Assembly: GCA_024235255.1 (NCBI GenBank)
Contig: JACKMT010000004.1
Span: 372,001-436,000, forward strand
Length of the DNA: 64,000 bases
Reading direction: 5' to 3'
DNA from: Chromatiaceae bacterium
GTDB taxonomy: Bacteria; Pseudomonadota; Gammaproteobacteria; Chromatiales; Chromatiaceae
The notes under the pieces: model-generated
Databases searched by the model: none
What the model was told of the DNA's origin: nothing
The model's input: only the letters and a program-made list of their open reading frames with translations
Part shown: one piece after another, positions 56,097-64,000 of the stretch
How positions within the stretch are numbered: position 1 is the first letter of the stretch
Layout of the letters: each line of letters opens with the position of its first letter
Program-made: the position numbers and the translations under genes

Positions 56097-56757
56097 GTTT
56101 GGGTGCCTCATCGCTTGCGACAGATGCGTTAAAAATAGCCGGTGGATTGTGCAATTCAGTGTAATGCTCCCGGTGGAACAACAGCCCGACCTCGATCGCT
56201 TGCAAGACTGCGCGCGGTGTAATGGTGGCGCCGCTGAATGCATCGAACCGTCCGCCGTCTTTTGTCACCTTCCACTCCCGCTGCGGTGGGTGATCCAGCG
56301 AGAGCCCGTTGAATTGCAGTATCCAGCTGCTCTTTTCCACTTCGATTTTGTCGCCCAATCCCGGTGTCTCGGCATGCGCGAGAACCCGGACGCCGAGAAT
56401 TCTTCCGGCAGCATCCAGTCCCAAGATGAGCCGTATTTCGCCGCCGTACCCCTGGCCGAAAATCTCGTAGGCAAGGCTGCTGATCTGCATTCCCCTGGTG
56501 CCCCGGTAGACGGTCAGCATCTTGCCCGAGCGGCCGGGCAGGCGCAGCGGGTAGTCCAGCAGGTTGTTGTCGTAGTGTGCTGCCGGCACCACCTGATTGA
56601 GCGAGCTTAAGAGATCCTCTTGCTGACGTTCCAAAATCGCTCCCCGTGTGGCGATATTCCCCGCCACCAGCATGGCTGTGGCCAGGGTCGAGAAACCGCC
56701 CAGCAGCAGAGCCTGGTACAGGATGCGCTTGCGAAATGCGACGCTCGGTGCGTTCAT
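56089..56757 (-). CDS. rnfG: Rnf electron transport complex subunit G
   Basis: A 222-residue subunit anchored by one N-terminal helix (LYQALLLGGFSTLATAMLVAG), with a periplasmic FMN domain. The covalent FMN attachment motif SGATITPRAV holds the target threonine. GFGQGYGG-like (EIFGQGYGGEI) and HAETPGLGDKIE are conserved in RnfG/NqrC. Overlaps of 4 bases with rnfD and 8 with rnfE show tight coupling. It carries electrons on the periplasmic side. Confidence 0.95.
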   Translation of the reverse strand: MNAPSVAFRKRILYQALLLGGFSTLATAMLVAGNIATRGAILERQQEDLLSSLNQVVPAAHYDNNLLDYPLRLPGRSGKMLTVYRGTRGMQISSLAYEIFGQGYGGEIRLILGLDAAGRILGVRVLAHAETPGLGDKIEVEKSSWILQFNGLSLDHPPQREWKVTKDGGRFDAFSGATITPRAVLQAIEVGLLFHREHYTELHNPPAIFNASVASDEAPKHE

Positions 56758-57845
56758 CGCTCATCACCACTCGCGGATTCAACGTAGTTGAGCGGCTCGC
56801 CCTTGCTGTCCCGACCATAGATGCGCGGCTTCAGATAGTGGTCGATCAGCGGCGTGCAGGCGTTCATCAGCAGCACGGCAAAAGCGACGCCTTCCGGATA
56901 GCCGGCCCAGGTACGGATCACATAGACCAGCAGTCCGCAGCCGGCACCGAACAGCAGCTGACCCTGCCGGGAGACCGGCGATGTCACCAGGTCCGTGGCG
57001 ATGAAAAATGCACCGAGAACGGCTGCGCCCGATGTCAGGTGGGTCAGTGGATCGACATACCGGACCGGATCGATCAGATTGAACAGCGCCGCCAGCAGCG
57101 CCAGGGTGCCCAACATGGCGCAGGGAATGTGCCAGGTAATGATGCGTTTGTAGATCAGCAACAATCCCCCCGTCAGCAGCAACAGTGCGGAGGTCTCGCC
57201 CATACTGCCGGCAACATCTCCCCAGCTCGATCGCCATAGGCTGCCGGCATCCAGTGCAGCTCGATCGAACGGCACGCCGCGGCCCAGCTCGGTTTTGATC
57301 TGCCCCAGAAGCGTCGCGCTGCTGACGGCATCGACAGGAGTGTAGTTCCCGAAGCTAATGGCCAAGCTATCGATGAATCCCGGTGCCGACGCCGAGCACA
57401 AAGGCAACGGTTGCTGGAACAGTGTCATTTCCAACGGAAAGGAGATCAGCAGCACCACCCGCGCCACCATGGCGGGGTTGAACAGGTTTTGGCCGATGCC
57501 ACCAAACACCTGCTTGCCGATCAGTATCGCAATCAAGGCGCCCACCGCACCGGTCCACCAGGGTGCCCAGGGCGGCAATGTCATCGCCAGCAGCCAGCCG
57601 GTCAGCAGCGCCGAGCCATCCAGAAGGAATTTGCGCACCGGTTTACCAGCGAGCTTCAGTGCCAACATCTCGGCCAGTACTGCTGTAAGCAGCGTCGTCA
57701 GAAAGAGCAGTATCGCCGGCCAGCCAAACAGGTAAAAGCCGAGCAGGGTAGCGGGCGCCAGCGCCAGCATCACCAGCAGCATGATGCGGTTTACACTGGT
57801 CCCGGCATGGGTGTAGGGGCCGGGTGCCGGTCTCTCCTCGATCAT
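56754..57845 (-). CDS. rnfD: Rnf electron transport complex subunit D
   Basis: A 363-residue membrane subunit started at 57845; the much longer frame to 58205 reads through rnfC. The N-terminus IEERPAPGPYTHAGTSVNRI is typical. It has about ten helices, and the FMN-binding motif is SSATLLG, in place of the commoner SGAT, in VDAVSSATL. GKQVFGGIGQNLFNPAMVAR and GYPEGVAFAVLLMNACTPLID are RnfD/NqrB landmarks. It overlaps rnfC and rnfG by 4 bases each. Confidence 0.95.
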   Translation of the reverse strand: MIEERPAPGPYTHAGTSVNRIMLLVMLALAPATLLGFYLFGWPAILLFLTTLLTAVLAEMLALKLAGKPVRKFLLDGSALLTGWLLAMTLPPWAPWWTGAVGALIAILIGKQVFGGIGQNLFNPAMVARVVLLISFPLEMTLFQQPLPLCSASAPGFIDSLAISFGNYTPVDAVSSATLLGQIKTELGRGVPFDRAALDAGSLWRSSWGDVAGSMGETSALLLLTGGLLLIYKRIITWHIPCAMLGTLALLAALFNLIDPVRYVDPLTHLTSGAAVLGAFFIATDLVTSPVSRQGQLLFGAGCGLLVYVIRTWAGYPEGVAFAVLLMNACTPLIDHYLKPRIYGRDSKGEPLNYVESASGDER

Positions 57846-59329
57846 GCACCGACCTCGGTGGAAGGGGTCTCGGTATTGCGTTGTTTGGCCGTGGCCAGCT
57901 CGCGCTTCCGTTTCATCATCATTTCGTGTTTGGCCTGTTTGAGCGCCTCCATACGGGCTTTGCGGATGATGATCAGCCGTTTTGTCTCGTTCTGCTTGTG
58001 CTGTGCGCGCTGTCTTGCCGCCAGTTCGCCCTTGGCGTAGTTGAAGTAGTGTACCAGCGGGATATGCGAGGGACAGGCATATGCACAGGAGCCGCAGGCG
58101 ATGCAGTCGAGCAGTCCAAGGTTTACCGATGCGTCGAGGCTGCCGACACGGATCTGCGCGGCCATATCCAACGGCAACAGTCCGCAGGGACAGGCATGAA
58201 CGCAACTGGCGCAGCGGATGCAGGGCATCTCGCTGCGTAAACGCACCTCCTCTTCGGTCAGTGCAAGCAGTCCGTTACTGCCTTTGACCACCGGAACCCT
58301 GATGCTCGGCACCGGCTGACCCATCATTGGACCACCGCTGATCAGCCGTGCCGGTTTCTGTTTGAAACCCCCGCAAAAGTCGATCAGGGAGGAGAGTGGG
58401 GTGCCCAGCGGCACGTGAATATTACGCGGCTGGCGAATCGCTCCGCCGGACACGGTCATGACGCGCGAGATCAAAGGCCGCGCATGCCGCAGCGCCTCAT
58501 GCACCGCCAGCGCGGTGGCGACGTTCTGCACCACGATGCCGATATCGGCGGTGAGTCCGCGCGCCGGCGTCTCTCTGCCGGTCAGTGTCTGCACCAGATG
58601 TTTCTCCGAACCCATCGGGTAGCGGGTGGGCAGGCCCACCACCTCCACCTGGGAATATGCATGCGCCGCGGAGTTCATTGCCGCAAAGGCTTCGGGTTTG
58701 TTGTTTTCGATGGCAAAGAGAATCCGTTCCACTCCCAACCCCCGTGCCAGAATCAGCACGCCGTCAAGCACCTCATCCGGCTGTTCCCGCATCAGTCGGT
58801 CGTCGCAGGTGAGGTAGGGTTCGCACTCGGCGCCGTTGATCACCAGCGTATGCAATGCGTAGCGGTTTCTCAGATTGAGTTTTACCGCGGCGGGGAAGGT
58901 GGCGCCGCCCATGCCGACGATACCTGCCTCCGCCACCCGCCGGGCGATATCATCCGGTTGCAGCGTAAACGGATCGGCCACCGGGTCGAGGTGGTCGACC
59001 CATGCATCATTGCCGTCGGGCTGCAGCGTGATGGTTCGCACCGAGAGGCCGGAGGGGTGGTGTGCAGGAAAACCGCCGATGCCCATGATGCGGCCGGAAG
59101 TGGGAGCATGTACCGGTGCCGAGATGGCGCCCTGGCTGCGCGCCAACAGCGCTCCCTTCAGCACCGTTTCACCGCGTCTTACCAACGGTTCGGCGGGTGC
59201 GCCTATATGCTGTTGCAATGGGATGTGCAGCAGCGGCGGCAGCGGCAGGTTTTCGATCGCCTGGTTGGCGCTCAGTTGCTTCCGGTCTTGCGGATGTACA
59301 CCGCCGCGTATCTTGAATAGCTTGATCAT
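57842..59329 (-). CDS. rnfC: Rnf electron transport complex subunit C
   Basis: A 495-residue cytoplasmic subunit. The start at 59329 gives the family N-terminus IKLFKIRGGVHPQDRKQLSA. A flavin/NADH-type fold includes AGIVGMGGATFPAAVKLN and INGAECEPYLTCDDRLM. Two 4Fe-4S motifs follow (CIRCASCVHACPCG and CIACGSCAYACPSH, about 370-425). The C-terminal 75 residues are lysine/arginine-rich and helical. It passes electrons between NADH or ferredoxin and the other Rnf subunits. Confidence 0.96.
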   Translation of the reverse strand: MIKLFKIRGGVHPQDRKQLSANQAIENLPLPPLLHIPLQQHIGAPAEPLVRRGETVLKGALLARSQGAISAPVHAPTSGRIMGIGGFPAHHPSGLSVRTITLQPDGNDAWVDHLDPVADPFTLQPDDIARRVAEAGIVGMGGATFPAAVKLNLRNRYALHTLVINGAECEPYLTCDDRLMREQPDEVLDGVLILARGLGVERILFAIENNKPEAFAAMNSAAHAYSQVEVVGLPTRYPMGSEKHLVQTLTGRETPARGLTADIGIVVQNVATALAVHEALRHARPLISRVMTVSGGAIRQPRNIHVPLGTPLSSLIDFCGGFKQKPARLISGGPMMGQPVPSIRVPVVKGSNGLLALTEEEVRLRSEMPCIRCASCVHACPCGLLPLDMAAQIRVGSLDASVNLGLLDCIACGSCAYACPSHIPLVHYFNYAKGELAARQRAQHKQNETKRLIIIRKARMEALKQAKHEMMMKRKRELATAKQRNTETPSTEVGA

Positions 59330-59343
59330 TTCGGGTATCCCTG

Positions 59344-59874
59344 TCAGGCAGCTCTGGCCGGTTCCGGCCAATACCAGGTCTGCAGTGTGGCTTGCATGGG
59401 GCGCATCTCAATGCACTCGGTCGGGCAGACCTCGAAGCACTTCTCACAGCCGGTACAGGCGTCGGGGAATATGGCATGGATCTGTTTGGGACCGCCCAGG
59501 ATGGCGTCGGTGGGACAGCGCTTGAAACACTTGGTGCAGCCCACGCAGAGGTGCTCATGAACGAACGCAACCAGAGGCTGCTTCTCCTCCACGTCGCAGA
59601 GATCCACGTTCACTCCCAGCTTTTCCGCCAATGCCGCGACCAACCCACGGCCTCCGGGCGGGCACAATGTCACCGGCGCCTCCCCCTTTGCCATCGCTGC
59701 CGCCGCCGGCGCACAACCCGGATAACCGCACTGGCCGCACTGGGAGCCGGGCAGCAGCGCTTCGATCTCGCCGGCAAGCGGATTGCCCGCCACCGCCAGG
59801 TACTTCGCGGCGATGCCGAGCAGCGTTCCCATAACCGCCCCCAGCGCTGCAATAACGAATATCGCGTAAATCAT
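59344..59874 (-). CDS. rnfB: Rnf electron transport complex subunit B
   Basis: A 176-residue iron-sulfur subunit. The ATG at 59874 is preferred; the codon before it is TTG. A membrane anchor (AIFVIAALGAVMGTLLGIAA) is followed by the 4Fe-4S ASKHA-like motif GSQCGQCGYPGCAP with a later cysteine in LCPPGG, and two ferredoxin clusters (CVGCTKCFKRCP and CTGCEKCFEVCP). It is the docking point for ferredoxin or flavodoxin, the low-potential donors for nitrogenase. Confidence 0.96.
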   Translation of the reverse strand: MIYAIFVIAALGAVMGTLLGIAAKYLAVAGNPLAGEIEALLPGSQCGQCGYPGCAPAAAAMAKGEAPVTLCPPGGRGLVAALAEKLGVNVDLCDVEEKQPLVAFVHEHLCVGCTKCFKRCPTDAILGGPKQIHAIFPDACTGCEKCFEVCPTECIEMRPMQATLQTWYWPEPARAA

Positions 59875-59886
59875 CAAGCTATCCCC

Positions 59887-60465
59887 CTACTGAGTGACCA
59901 GTCCGGCAAATCCCATAAATGCCAGTGACAACAGTCCGGCAACAACAAAGGCGATAGGCGCACCGCTGAAAGCCGCCGGTACCGCGGCCAGTGCCAAGCG
60001 TTCACGCAGGCCGGCGAACACGACCAAAACCAGCGTGAACCCTAAAGCCGAACCGAATCCGTAGAGCAGGCTCTGCAGCAAGCTGTTCTCCTGCTGCACA
60101 TTGAGCAGGGCGACACCCAGCACCGCGCAATTGGTGGTGATCAACGGCAGAAAAATACCCAGCATCTGATAGAGCGCCGGTGAGGTTTTACGCATGGCCA
60201 TCTCGGTGAACTGCACTACCACCGCAATTACCAAAATAAAAGTGAGAATGCGCAGGAACCCGAGGTCCAGCGGGAGCAGTACAAAATGCTCCAGCAGCCA
60301 GCCGGCGAGCGCGGCCAGGGTCAGGACAAAAGTGGTGGCGAGGCCCATGCCGAGCGCTGAGTCGAGTTTGCTGGAGACGCCCATGACTGGGCACAGGCCG
60401 AGAAATTTGACCAGCACCACGTTGTTGACCAGTGCGGTGGAGAGGATGATCAGTAGATATTTCAT
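59887..60465 (-). CDS. rnfA: Rnf electron transport complex subunit A
   Basis: A 192-residue membrane subunit with six helices, first in the rnfABCDGEH operon. The start at 60465 gives the family opening KYLLIILSTALVNNVVLVKF. LGLCPVMGVSSKLDSALGMG and FLPLITTNCAVLGVALLN carry the two intramembrane cysteines shared with RnfE. It is divergent from nifL with a 358-base control region. Upstream, a weak sigma-54-like site lies on the minus strand at 60506-60521. Rnf would use proton or sodium force to reduce ferredoxin for nitrogen fixation. Confidence 0.95.
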   Translation of the reverse strand: MKYLLIILSTALVNNVVLVKFLGLCPVMGVSSKLDSALGMGLATTFVLTLAALAGWLLEHFVLLPLDLGFLRILTFILVIAVVVQFTEMAMRKTSPALYQMLGIFLPLITTNCAVLGVALLNVQQENSLLQSLLYGFGSALGFTLVLVVFAGLRERLALAAVPAAFSGAPIAFVVAGLLSLAFMGFAGLVTQ

Positions 60466-60505
60466 CGGCTTTATCGTTGCCCGAATGAGAAGATAACTCT
60501 CTTCA

Positions 60506-60521
60506 GTCAAAAAATATGCCA
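60506..60521 (-). promoter_or_regulatory. weak sigma-54-like site before rnfA
   Basis: On the minus strand TGGCAT-N5-TTGAC keeps the -24 GG and spacing but has GA rather than GC at -12. It lies about 40 bases before rnfA. The lost -12 base makes function doubtful. Confidence 0.25.
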
Positions 60522-60674
60522 GGCAATTTGCGGCGAGTTCCCAACAGCGATCGACCGCTTGTTGGGGCATCCCTATCGCGCTGAAATCCCGTATTAATTC
60601 AAGCGTGCGGATGGGCAGCCGGCAAAAACAAAAAAGGGAATTCGCGATTGCAGAAGCGGTCGGGCTTTGGAGTT

Positions 60675-60690
60675 TGTAGGGTTTGGTACA
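60675..60690 (+). promoter_or_regulatory. NifA-type upstream activator sequence, distal
   Basis: TGT (60675-60677), 10 bases, ACA (60688-60690) match the NifA binding consensus exactly. It is about 107 bases before the predicted nifL transcription start. Confidence 0.65.
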
Positions 60691-60707
60691 GTTCTTACCG
60701 GCCGCAT

Positions 60708-60723
60708 TGTCGTGTTGCCGACA
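60708..60723 (+). promoter_or_regulatory. NifA-type upstream activator sequence, proximal
   Basis: A second exact TGT-N10-ACA (TGT 60708-60710, ACA 60721-60723) lies 33 bases, about three helical turns, from the first, and about 74 bases before the predicted start of transcription. Two copies on the same DNA face favour cooperative binding. Confidence 0.65.
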
Positions 60724-60762
60724 GCAGCTGCGGAAAAGGGTCGGTCTGTGAGCCTGTGCAGA

Positions 60763-60778
60763 TGGTATGCGTTTTGCA
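60763..60778 (+). promoter_or_regulatory. sigma-54 promoter of nifL-nifA
   Basis: TGGTAT-N5-TTGCA keeps both the -24 GG and the -12 GC with the required 10 bases between them. The predicted transcript starts near 60789, 35 bases before nifL. Confidence 0.8.
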
Positions 60779-60823
60779 GAATGTTATCTATTCGACTCTT
60801 TCACAGCAAAGGAATCCAGGACC

Positions 60824-62473
60824 ATGATCCAGACAAAATCCTCGCCAGCAAGCGCTGAGATAGTCGATGCTATCAGCAGTTTCCTGGCGTCGCCGCCGGA
60901 AGGTACGCCGGTTGAGATTATCGAAGCGTTCGATGCATTCGGGTCCATGCAGCACCTGCCGCCGAAGCTGTTTCTGGAGACCGTGGAGCAGGCGCCGGTG
61001 GCGATCTCGATCACTGATCCGACAGCCAAAATCGTTTATGCAAACAGCGCGTTTGAGCTGTTGACCGGGTATGCGCGCGGCGAGGTGATCGGCCACAACG
61101 AATCGGTGCTGTCGAGCCGCTCCACACCCGACAGCGTATACGAGGATTTATGGGACTCGATCAAGCGCCGGAAAGTTTGGCGCGGCACGCTGGTGAACCA
61201 TAAGAAGGGCGGCGAGGGGTACCTCGCCGAGTTGGTCGTCTCCCCGGTGCTCGACAACCAGGGAGCCATCGCCTACTACCTCGCCATGCACCGGGACATT
61301 ACAGAACTGCACCAACTTGAACGGCGTTTGAGTTTTCAGAAGAGCCTGACCGAAGCAGCGCTGGATGCCGCACCGATGGTGGTGACAATGATAACCGCCG
61401 AGCGCAAGGTGCTGCTGGACAATCACGCCTACAAGGCGCTGTTGGGCGATTTTCGCGGTATGGAACCGGCCGAGATGTTCCTGAATGCATTGGAGCAGCA
61501 GATCGGATTTGACCTGATGAGCGCCTGCCGCGCTGGGGAGGGTTTTACCAACATCGATGTGCGGCTCGATCCCTCCGGCAGCGCATCGCCGCGCTGGTTC
61601 ATCTGCTCAGGCGTACGCGTGGCCGAACTGGACGATGCGGCGCAAAGCTACTTTCGGCAACCTGAGCAGACCCGCTGCTGTCTGTTGCTGACAGCCATCG
61701 AGGTTACCGGAAGTCGCCGGCGAATCAACGACGCGCGGTTGAACATGCTGCGAACCAGCATCGCCGAACAACAGATGGTACAGACCATGCGCGAGGCGAT
61801 CTCCGCATCGATCTTCAAGTTACAGGAGCCGCTCAACATCATTCGGGCGGCGCTCTCGATGCCGGAGACAGGCGCAGACCAGAATGGACTGCGGCAGGCG
61901 CTGAGGCACGCCCTACAAAGCAGCGACAGAGTGATGGAGAGTCTGCACGCAGCGCTGCCCAGTCCCACCGCCGAGCAGATGACGACGGTGAACATCAACG
62001 AGATTCTGCACGAAGTGGTGCGCCTCTCGACCGAGCGGCTGCTGGCATCCGGAATGGTATTGGATTGGCGTCCCGCAGCAGTGCTGCCGCCGATGATCGG
62101 CCGAACCAACGCCTTGCGCGGACTCTTCAAATATCTGATCGATAATGCGATTCAGGCGGTCAACGAATCACGTCGTGACTATCGTGAACTGCGGCTGCAG
62201 ACCCGGCTGGTGAATCGGGAGCTGGTCATCGAGGTGATAGATAACGGACCCGGCATCAACGAAGCGATGCGTCTCAAGGTGTTTGAACCCTTTTTTTGCG
62301 GCTGGCGCAAGGCGGGAACCCACGCCGGTATGGGGTTGACGCTGGCGCAGGAGGTTGCGCTCGGTCATGACGGCGGCGTTGAGATCGACGCTGACTTTCA
62401 TGGCGGCTGCCGCGTTTTTGTCAGGCTTCCCGTTAACGGAGCGGGAGGGGGGTTGAGCGATGAACCTGGCTGA
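60824..62473 (+). CDS. nifL: nitrogen fixation negative regulator NifL
   Basis: A 549-residue flavoprotein that binds and inhibits NifA under oxygen or fixed-nitrogen excess. The start at 60824 is preferred to 60767. PAS1 (about 45-170) has ISITDPTAKIVYANSAFELL and GHNESVLSS, the usual FAD-binding PAS of NifL; a second PAS-like region spans about 170-300. A coiled segment and GHKL ATPase domain follow (IDNAIQAVNES, EVIDNGPGI, THAGMGLTLAQEVA). Where kinases have the phosphorylated histidine, the sequence is SIFKLQEPLN, with no histidine, agreeing with a non-kinase NifL. Its 3' end overlaps nifA by 14 bases. Transcription is probably sigma-54 dependent. Confidence 0.94.
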   Translation: MIQTKSSPASAEIVDAISSFLASPPEGTPVEIIEAFDAFGSMQHLPPKLFLETVEQAPVAISITDPTAKIVYANSAFELLTGYARGEVIGHNESVLSSRSTPDSVYEDLWDSIKRRKVWRGTLVNHKKGGEGYLAELVVSPVLDNQGAIAYYLAMHRDITELHQLERRLSFQKSLTEAALDAAPMVVTMITAERKVLLDNHAYKALLGDFRGMEPAEMFLNALEQQIGFDLMSACRAGEGFTNIDVRLDPSGSASPRWFICSGVRVAELDDAAQSYFRQPEQTRCCLLLTAIEVTGSRRRINDARLNMLRTSIAEQQMVQTMREAISASIFKLQEPLNIIRAALSMPETGADQNGLRQALRHALQSSDRVMESLHAALPSPTAEQMTTVNINEILHEVVRLSTERLLASGMVLDWRPAAVLPPMIGRTNALRGLFKYLIDNAIQAVNESRRDYRELRLQTRLVNRELVIEVIDNGPGINEAMRLKVFEPFFCGWRKAGTHAGMGLTLAQEVALGHDGGVEIDADFHGGCRVFVRLPVNGAGGGLSDEPG

Positions 62474-64000
62474 AGACGAAAGTGGGAAGCGGGATCGCCA
62501 CGAACGTTCCATCATGGAGACGGAACTTGAAAGTCTCTACCAGGTCAGTCAGATCCTGAGCCGCTCGCTCGATTTCCGCGAGACGCTGCAGGAAGTGTTG
62601 CGGACACTCAATGATCTGAACGATATGCGGCACGCCATGATCGCACTGAAAGACGAAAGCAGCGGCGAGCTGCTGGTGACCGCGCTGCATGCCAACCCCG
62701 CGCCGGTCGATCCGGTGCGTTATAAACCCGGCGAGGGGATCATCGGCGCCGTTATTCACAGCGGCGACTCGCTGGTGATCGAGCGGCTCGCGGACGATGC
62801 GCGCTTCCTTGACCGGCTGGGAGTATACGACTCCCGTCTGCCGCTTATCGGCACACCGATCTCAATCGGCGACCAGACTGCAGGGGTGCTGGCGGCGCAG
62901 CCGTCCGGCGGCACCAGTCAGCGCAGCAGACAGACACGGTTTCTCGAAATGGTAGCCAACCTGGTCGGACAGAGCGTGCGTCTGGCCAGGAGTGTCGAGG
63001 TTGAGCAGCTGGAGTTGAGGAGCGAGCGCGATTCGCTGCGCCGCAAAGTGCGCGGCGAGCATGGCTTTTCGAAGCTTGTCGGGCACACCCGGTGCATGCG
63101 TCTGGTGTTTGATCAGATACGCCTGGTCGCCAAGTGGAACACCACGGTGTTGGTGCGCGGCGAGTCGGGCACCGGCAAGGAGCTGATCGCCAACGCAATC
63201 CACTACAATTCGCCGCGTGCCAACGGACCCTTCGTCAAACTCAACTGCGCCGCACTGCCCGATTCGCTGTTGGAGTCGGAGCTTTTCGGCCACGAAAAAG
63301 GGGCCTTCACCGGAGCCATCAGTCAGCGCAAGGGACGCTTCGAGCAGGCGCACGGCGGTACGCTTTTTCTCGACGAGATTGGCGAAATCTCGCCTGCCTT
63401 TCAGGCCAAGCTGCTGCGGGTGCTGCAGGAGGGTGAATTTGAACGGGTTGGCGGCGGCAGAACGCTTGCGATCGACGTGCGGGTCGTCGCTGCCACCAAT
63501 AAGGATCTGGAGTCGGCGGTGCAGCAGGGCAGCTTCCGGGAGGACCTCTACTATCGGCTCAATGTCATGCCGATCCATATGCCGCCGCTGCGCGAACGCC
63601 CCGAGGATATACCGGATCTGGTCAGTTTTCTGGTGGCCAAGATCGGCGGGAGCCAGGGACGTGAGCTGGTGCTGGAGGAGAGTGCACTGGGGCCGCTGAT
63701 GCACTATGAGTGGCCGGGTAATGTACGGGAGCTCGAGAACTGCCTGGAGCGTGCTGCGGTAATGAGCGAAGAGGGCCGGATCGACAGCCACGCCATCAGC
63801 CTGACCGGGCTGCAGTCCGGGTTTTCATCGCTCTCCTCCGGCGGTGGCGGCAGCAGGATTGAGTTGGATGATCCCGATCTGGATGAACGGGAGCGCGTCA
63901 TTGCAGCACTCGAACAGGCCGGATGGGTACAGGCGAAGGCGGCACGCCTGCTCGGCATGACGCCGCGTCAGATCGGCTACCGGATTCAGACGCTGAATAT
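62460..64000 (+). CDS. nifA: Nif-specific sigma-54 activator NifA (3' end cut by window)
   Basis: Enhancer-binding protein that turns on nif operons. The ATG at 62460 follows GGGAGGGGGG, overlaps the end of nifL and leads into an N-terminal GAF domain (about 20-165). The AAA+ domain (about 205-440) has Walker A GESGTGKE, the sigma-54 contact motif GAFTGA, Walker B-like GTLFLDEIGE, and RLNVMPIHMPPLRERPEDIP. The C-terminal helix-turn-helix (AALEQAGWVQAKAARLLGMT) is present, and the window ends at IQTLN, probably within a few residues of the true stop. The linker after the AAA+ domain is Ser/Gly-rich with no cysteine motif, consistent with control by NifL instead of direct oxygen sensing. 513 full codons are visible. 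Confidence 0.95.
   Translation, partial: MNLAEDESGKRDRHERSIMETELESLYQVSQILSRSLDFRETLQEVLRTLNDLNDMRHAMIALKDESSGELLVTALHANPAPVDPVRYKPGEGIIGAVIHSGDSLVIERLADDARFLDRLGVYDSRLPLIGTPISIGDQTAGVLAAQPSGGTSQRSRQTRFLEMVANLVGQSVRLARSVEVEQLELRSERDSLRRKVRGEHGFSKLVGHTRCMRLVFDQIRLVAKWNTTVLVRGESGTGKELIANAIHYNSPRANGPFVKLNCAALPDSLLESELFGHEKGAFTGAISQRKGRFEQAHGGTLFLDEIGEISPAFQAKLLRVLQEGEFERVGGGRTLAIDVRVVAATNKDLESAVQQGSFREDLYYRLNVMPIHMPPLRERPEDIPDLVSFLVAKIGGSQGRELVLEESALGPLMHYEWPGNVRELENCLERAAVMSEEGRIDSHAISLTGLQSGFSSLSSGGGGSRIELDDPDLDERERVIAALEQAGWVQAKAARLLGMTPRQIGYRIQTLN

Noticed and set aside
63780..63900. Cysteine motif for direct oxygen sensing in NifA
   Set aside because: The linker between AAA+ and DNA-binding domains is Ser/Gly-rich with no cysteines, so control by NifL is the better model.

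Overview
The window looks like a chromosomal segment of a GC-rich, free-living or symbiotic gammaproteobacterium able to fix nitrogen. The strongest pointers are the right-hand end, where an rnfABCDGEH operon stands back to back with nifL-nifA (a layout known from Azotobacter and diazotrophic Pseudomonas), a molybdate importer (modABC), and the sequence character of the housekeeping genes. NifL partnered with a NifA lacking an obvious cysteine-rich oxygen-sensing linker is a gammaproteobacterial trait. I cannot name the species; a sulfur-oxidising Chromatiales-type lineage would fit but is inference.

Layout. 0-3.9 kb: a chemotaxis receptor and several small proteins. 4.0-6.6 kb: modABC on the minus strand, with a palindrome upstream of modA. 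6.6-8.2 kb: a tiny membrane ORF and a cyclopropane-fatty-acid-synthase-like methyltransferase. 8.4-13.9 kb: a single 1827-residue protein joining two alpha/beta-hydrolase (lipase/LCAT-like) regions, a central domain, a CHAT caspase-like protease and a helical-repeat tail; this is the most unusual gene here. 13.9-19.4 kb: a ketopantoate-reductase-like protein, a zinc-ribbon peptide, a thioredoxin-fold ferredoxin, bacteriohemerythrin and a large GGDEF-EAL protein. 19.7-22.5 kb: a MITE-like repeat, a divergent HupE/UreJ and DUF4198 pair (probable metal uptake) and a BCAM0308-type protein. 22.8-28.3 kb: a stress block of LonB-like protease, Usp-like protein and groES-groEL under a CIRCE operator. 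28.5-33.4 kb: acyl carrier protein and acetyl-CoA-synthetase-like ligase, divergent from an ADP-forming acyl-CoA synthetase/GNAT fusion (Pat-like). 33.5-37 kb: MarC protein, a scar of two gene remnants, and gpmI. 37-41.2 kb: gamma-glutamyltransferase, a YcbK-like peptidase and a YcbB-like L,D-transpeptidase. 41.4-47.7 kb: a DUF4062-like/TPR protein, a TSUP permease and an RND efflux pair. 47.8-55 kb: small proteins, DUF485-ActP acetate uptake, a GH13 enzyme and a CAP-domain protein with a VPLPA-type sorting tail. 55.1-64 kb: rnf operon, nifL and nifA (nifA is cut by the window edge within a few codons of its likely end).

Working together: ModABC supplies molybdenum for nitrogenase, Rnf supplies low-potential electrons, and NifL/NifA couple nif transcription to redox and nitrogen state. 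The nifL promoter carries a near-consensus sigma-54 site and two perfect NifA-type TGT-N10-ACA sequences 33 bp apart. ActP, the acetate-CoA ligase and the Pat-like acetyltransferase form a plausible acetate uptake and activation circuit. LonB, Usp and GroESL form a protein-quality block. The CHAT-hydrolase protein and the DUF4062-like protein are the best candidates for novel conflict or signalling biology; neither sits beside recognisable defence genes, so a defence role is inference only.
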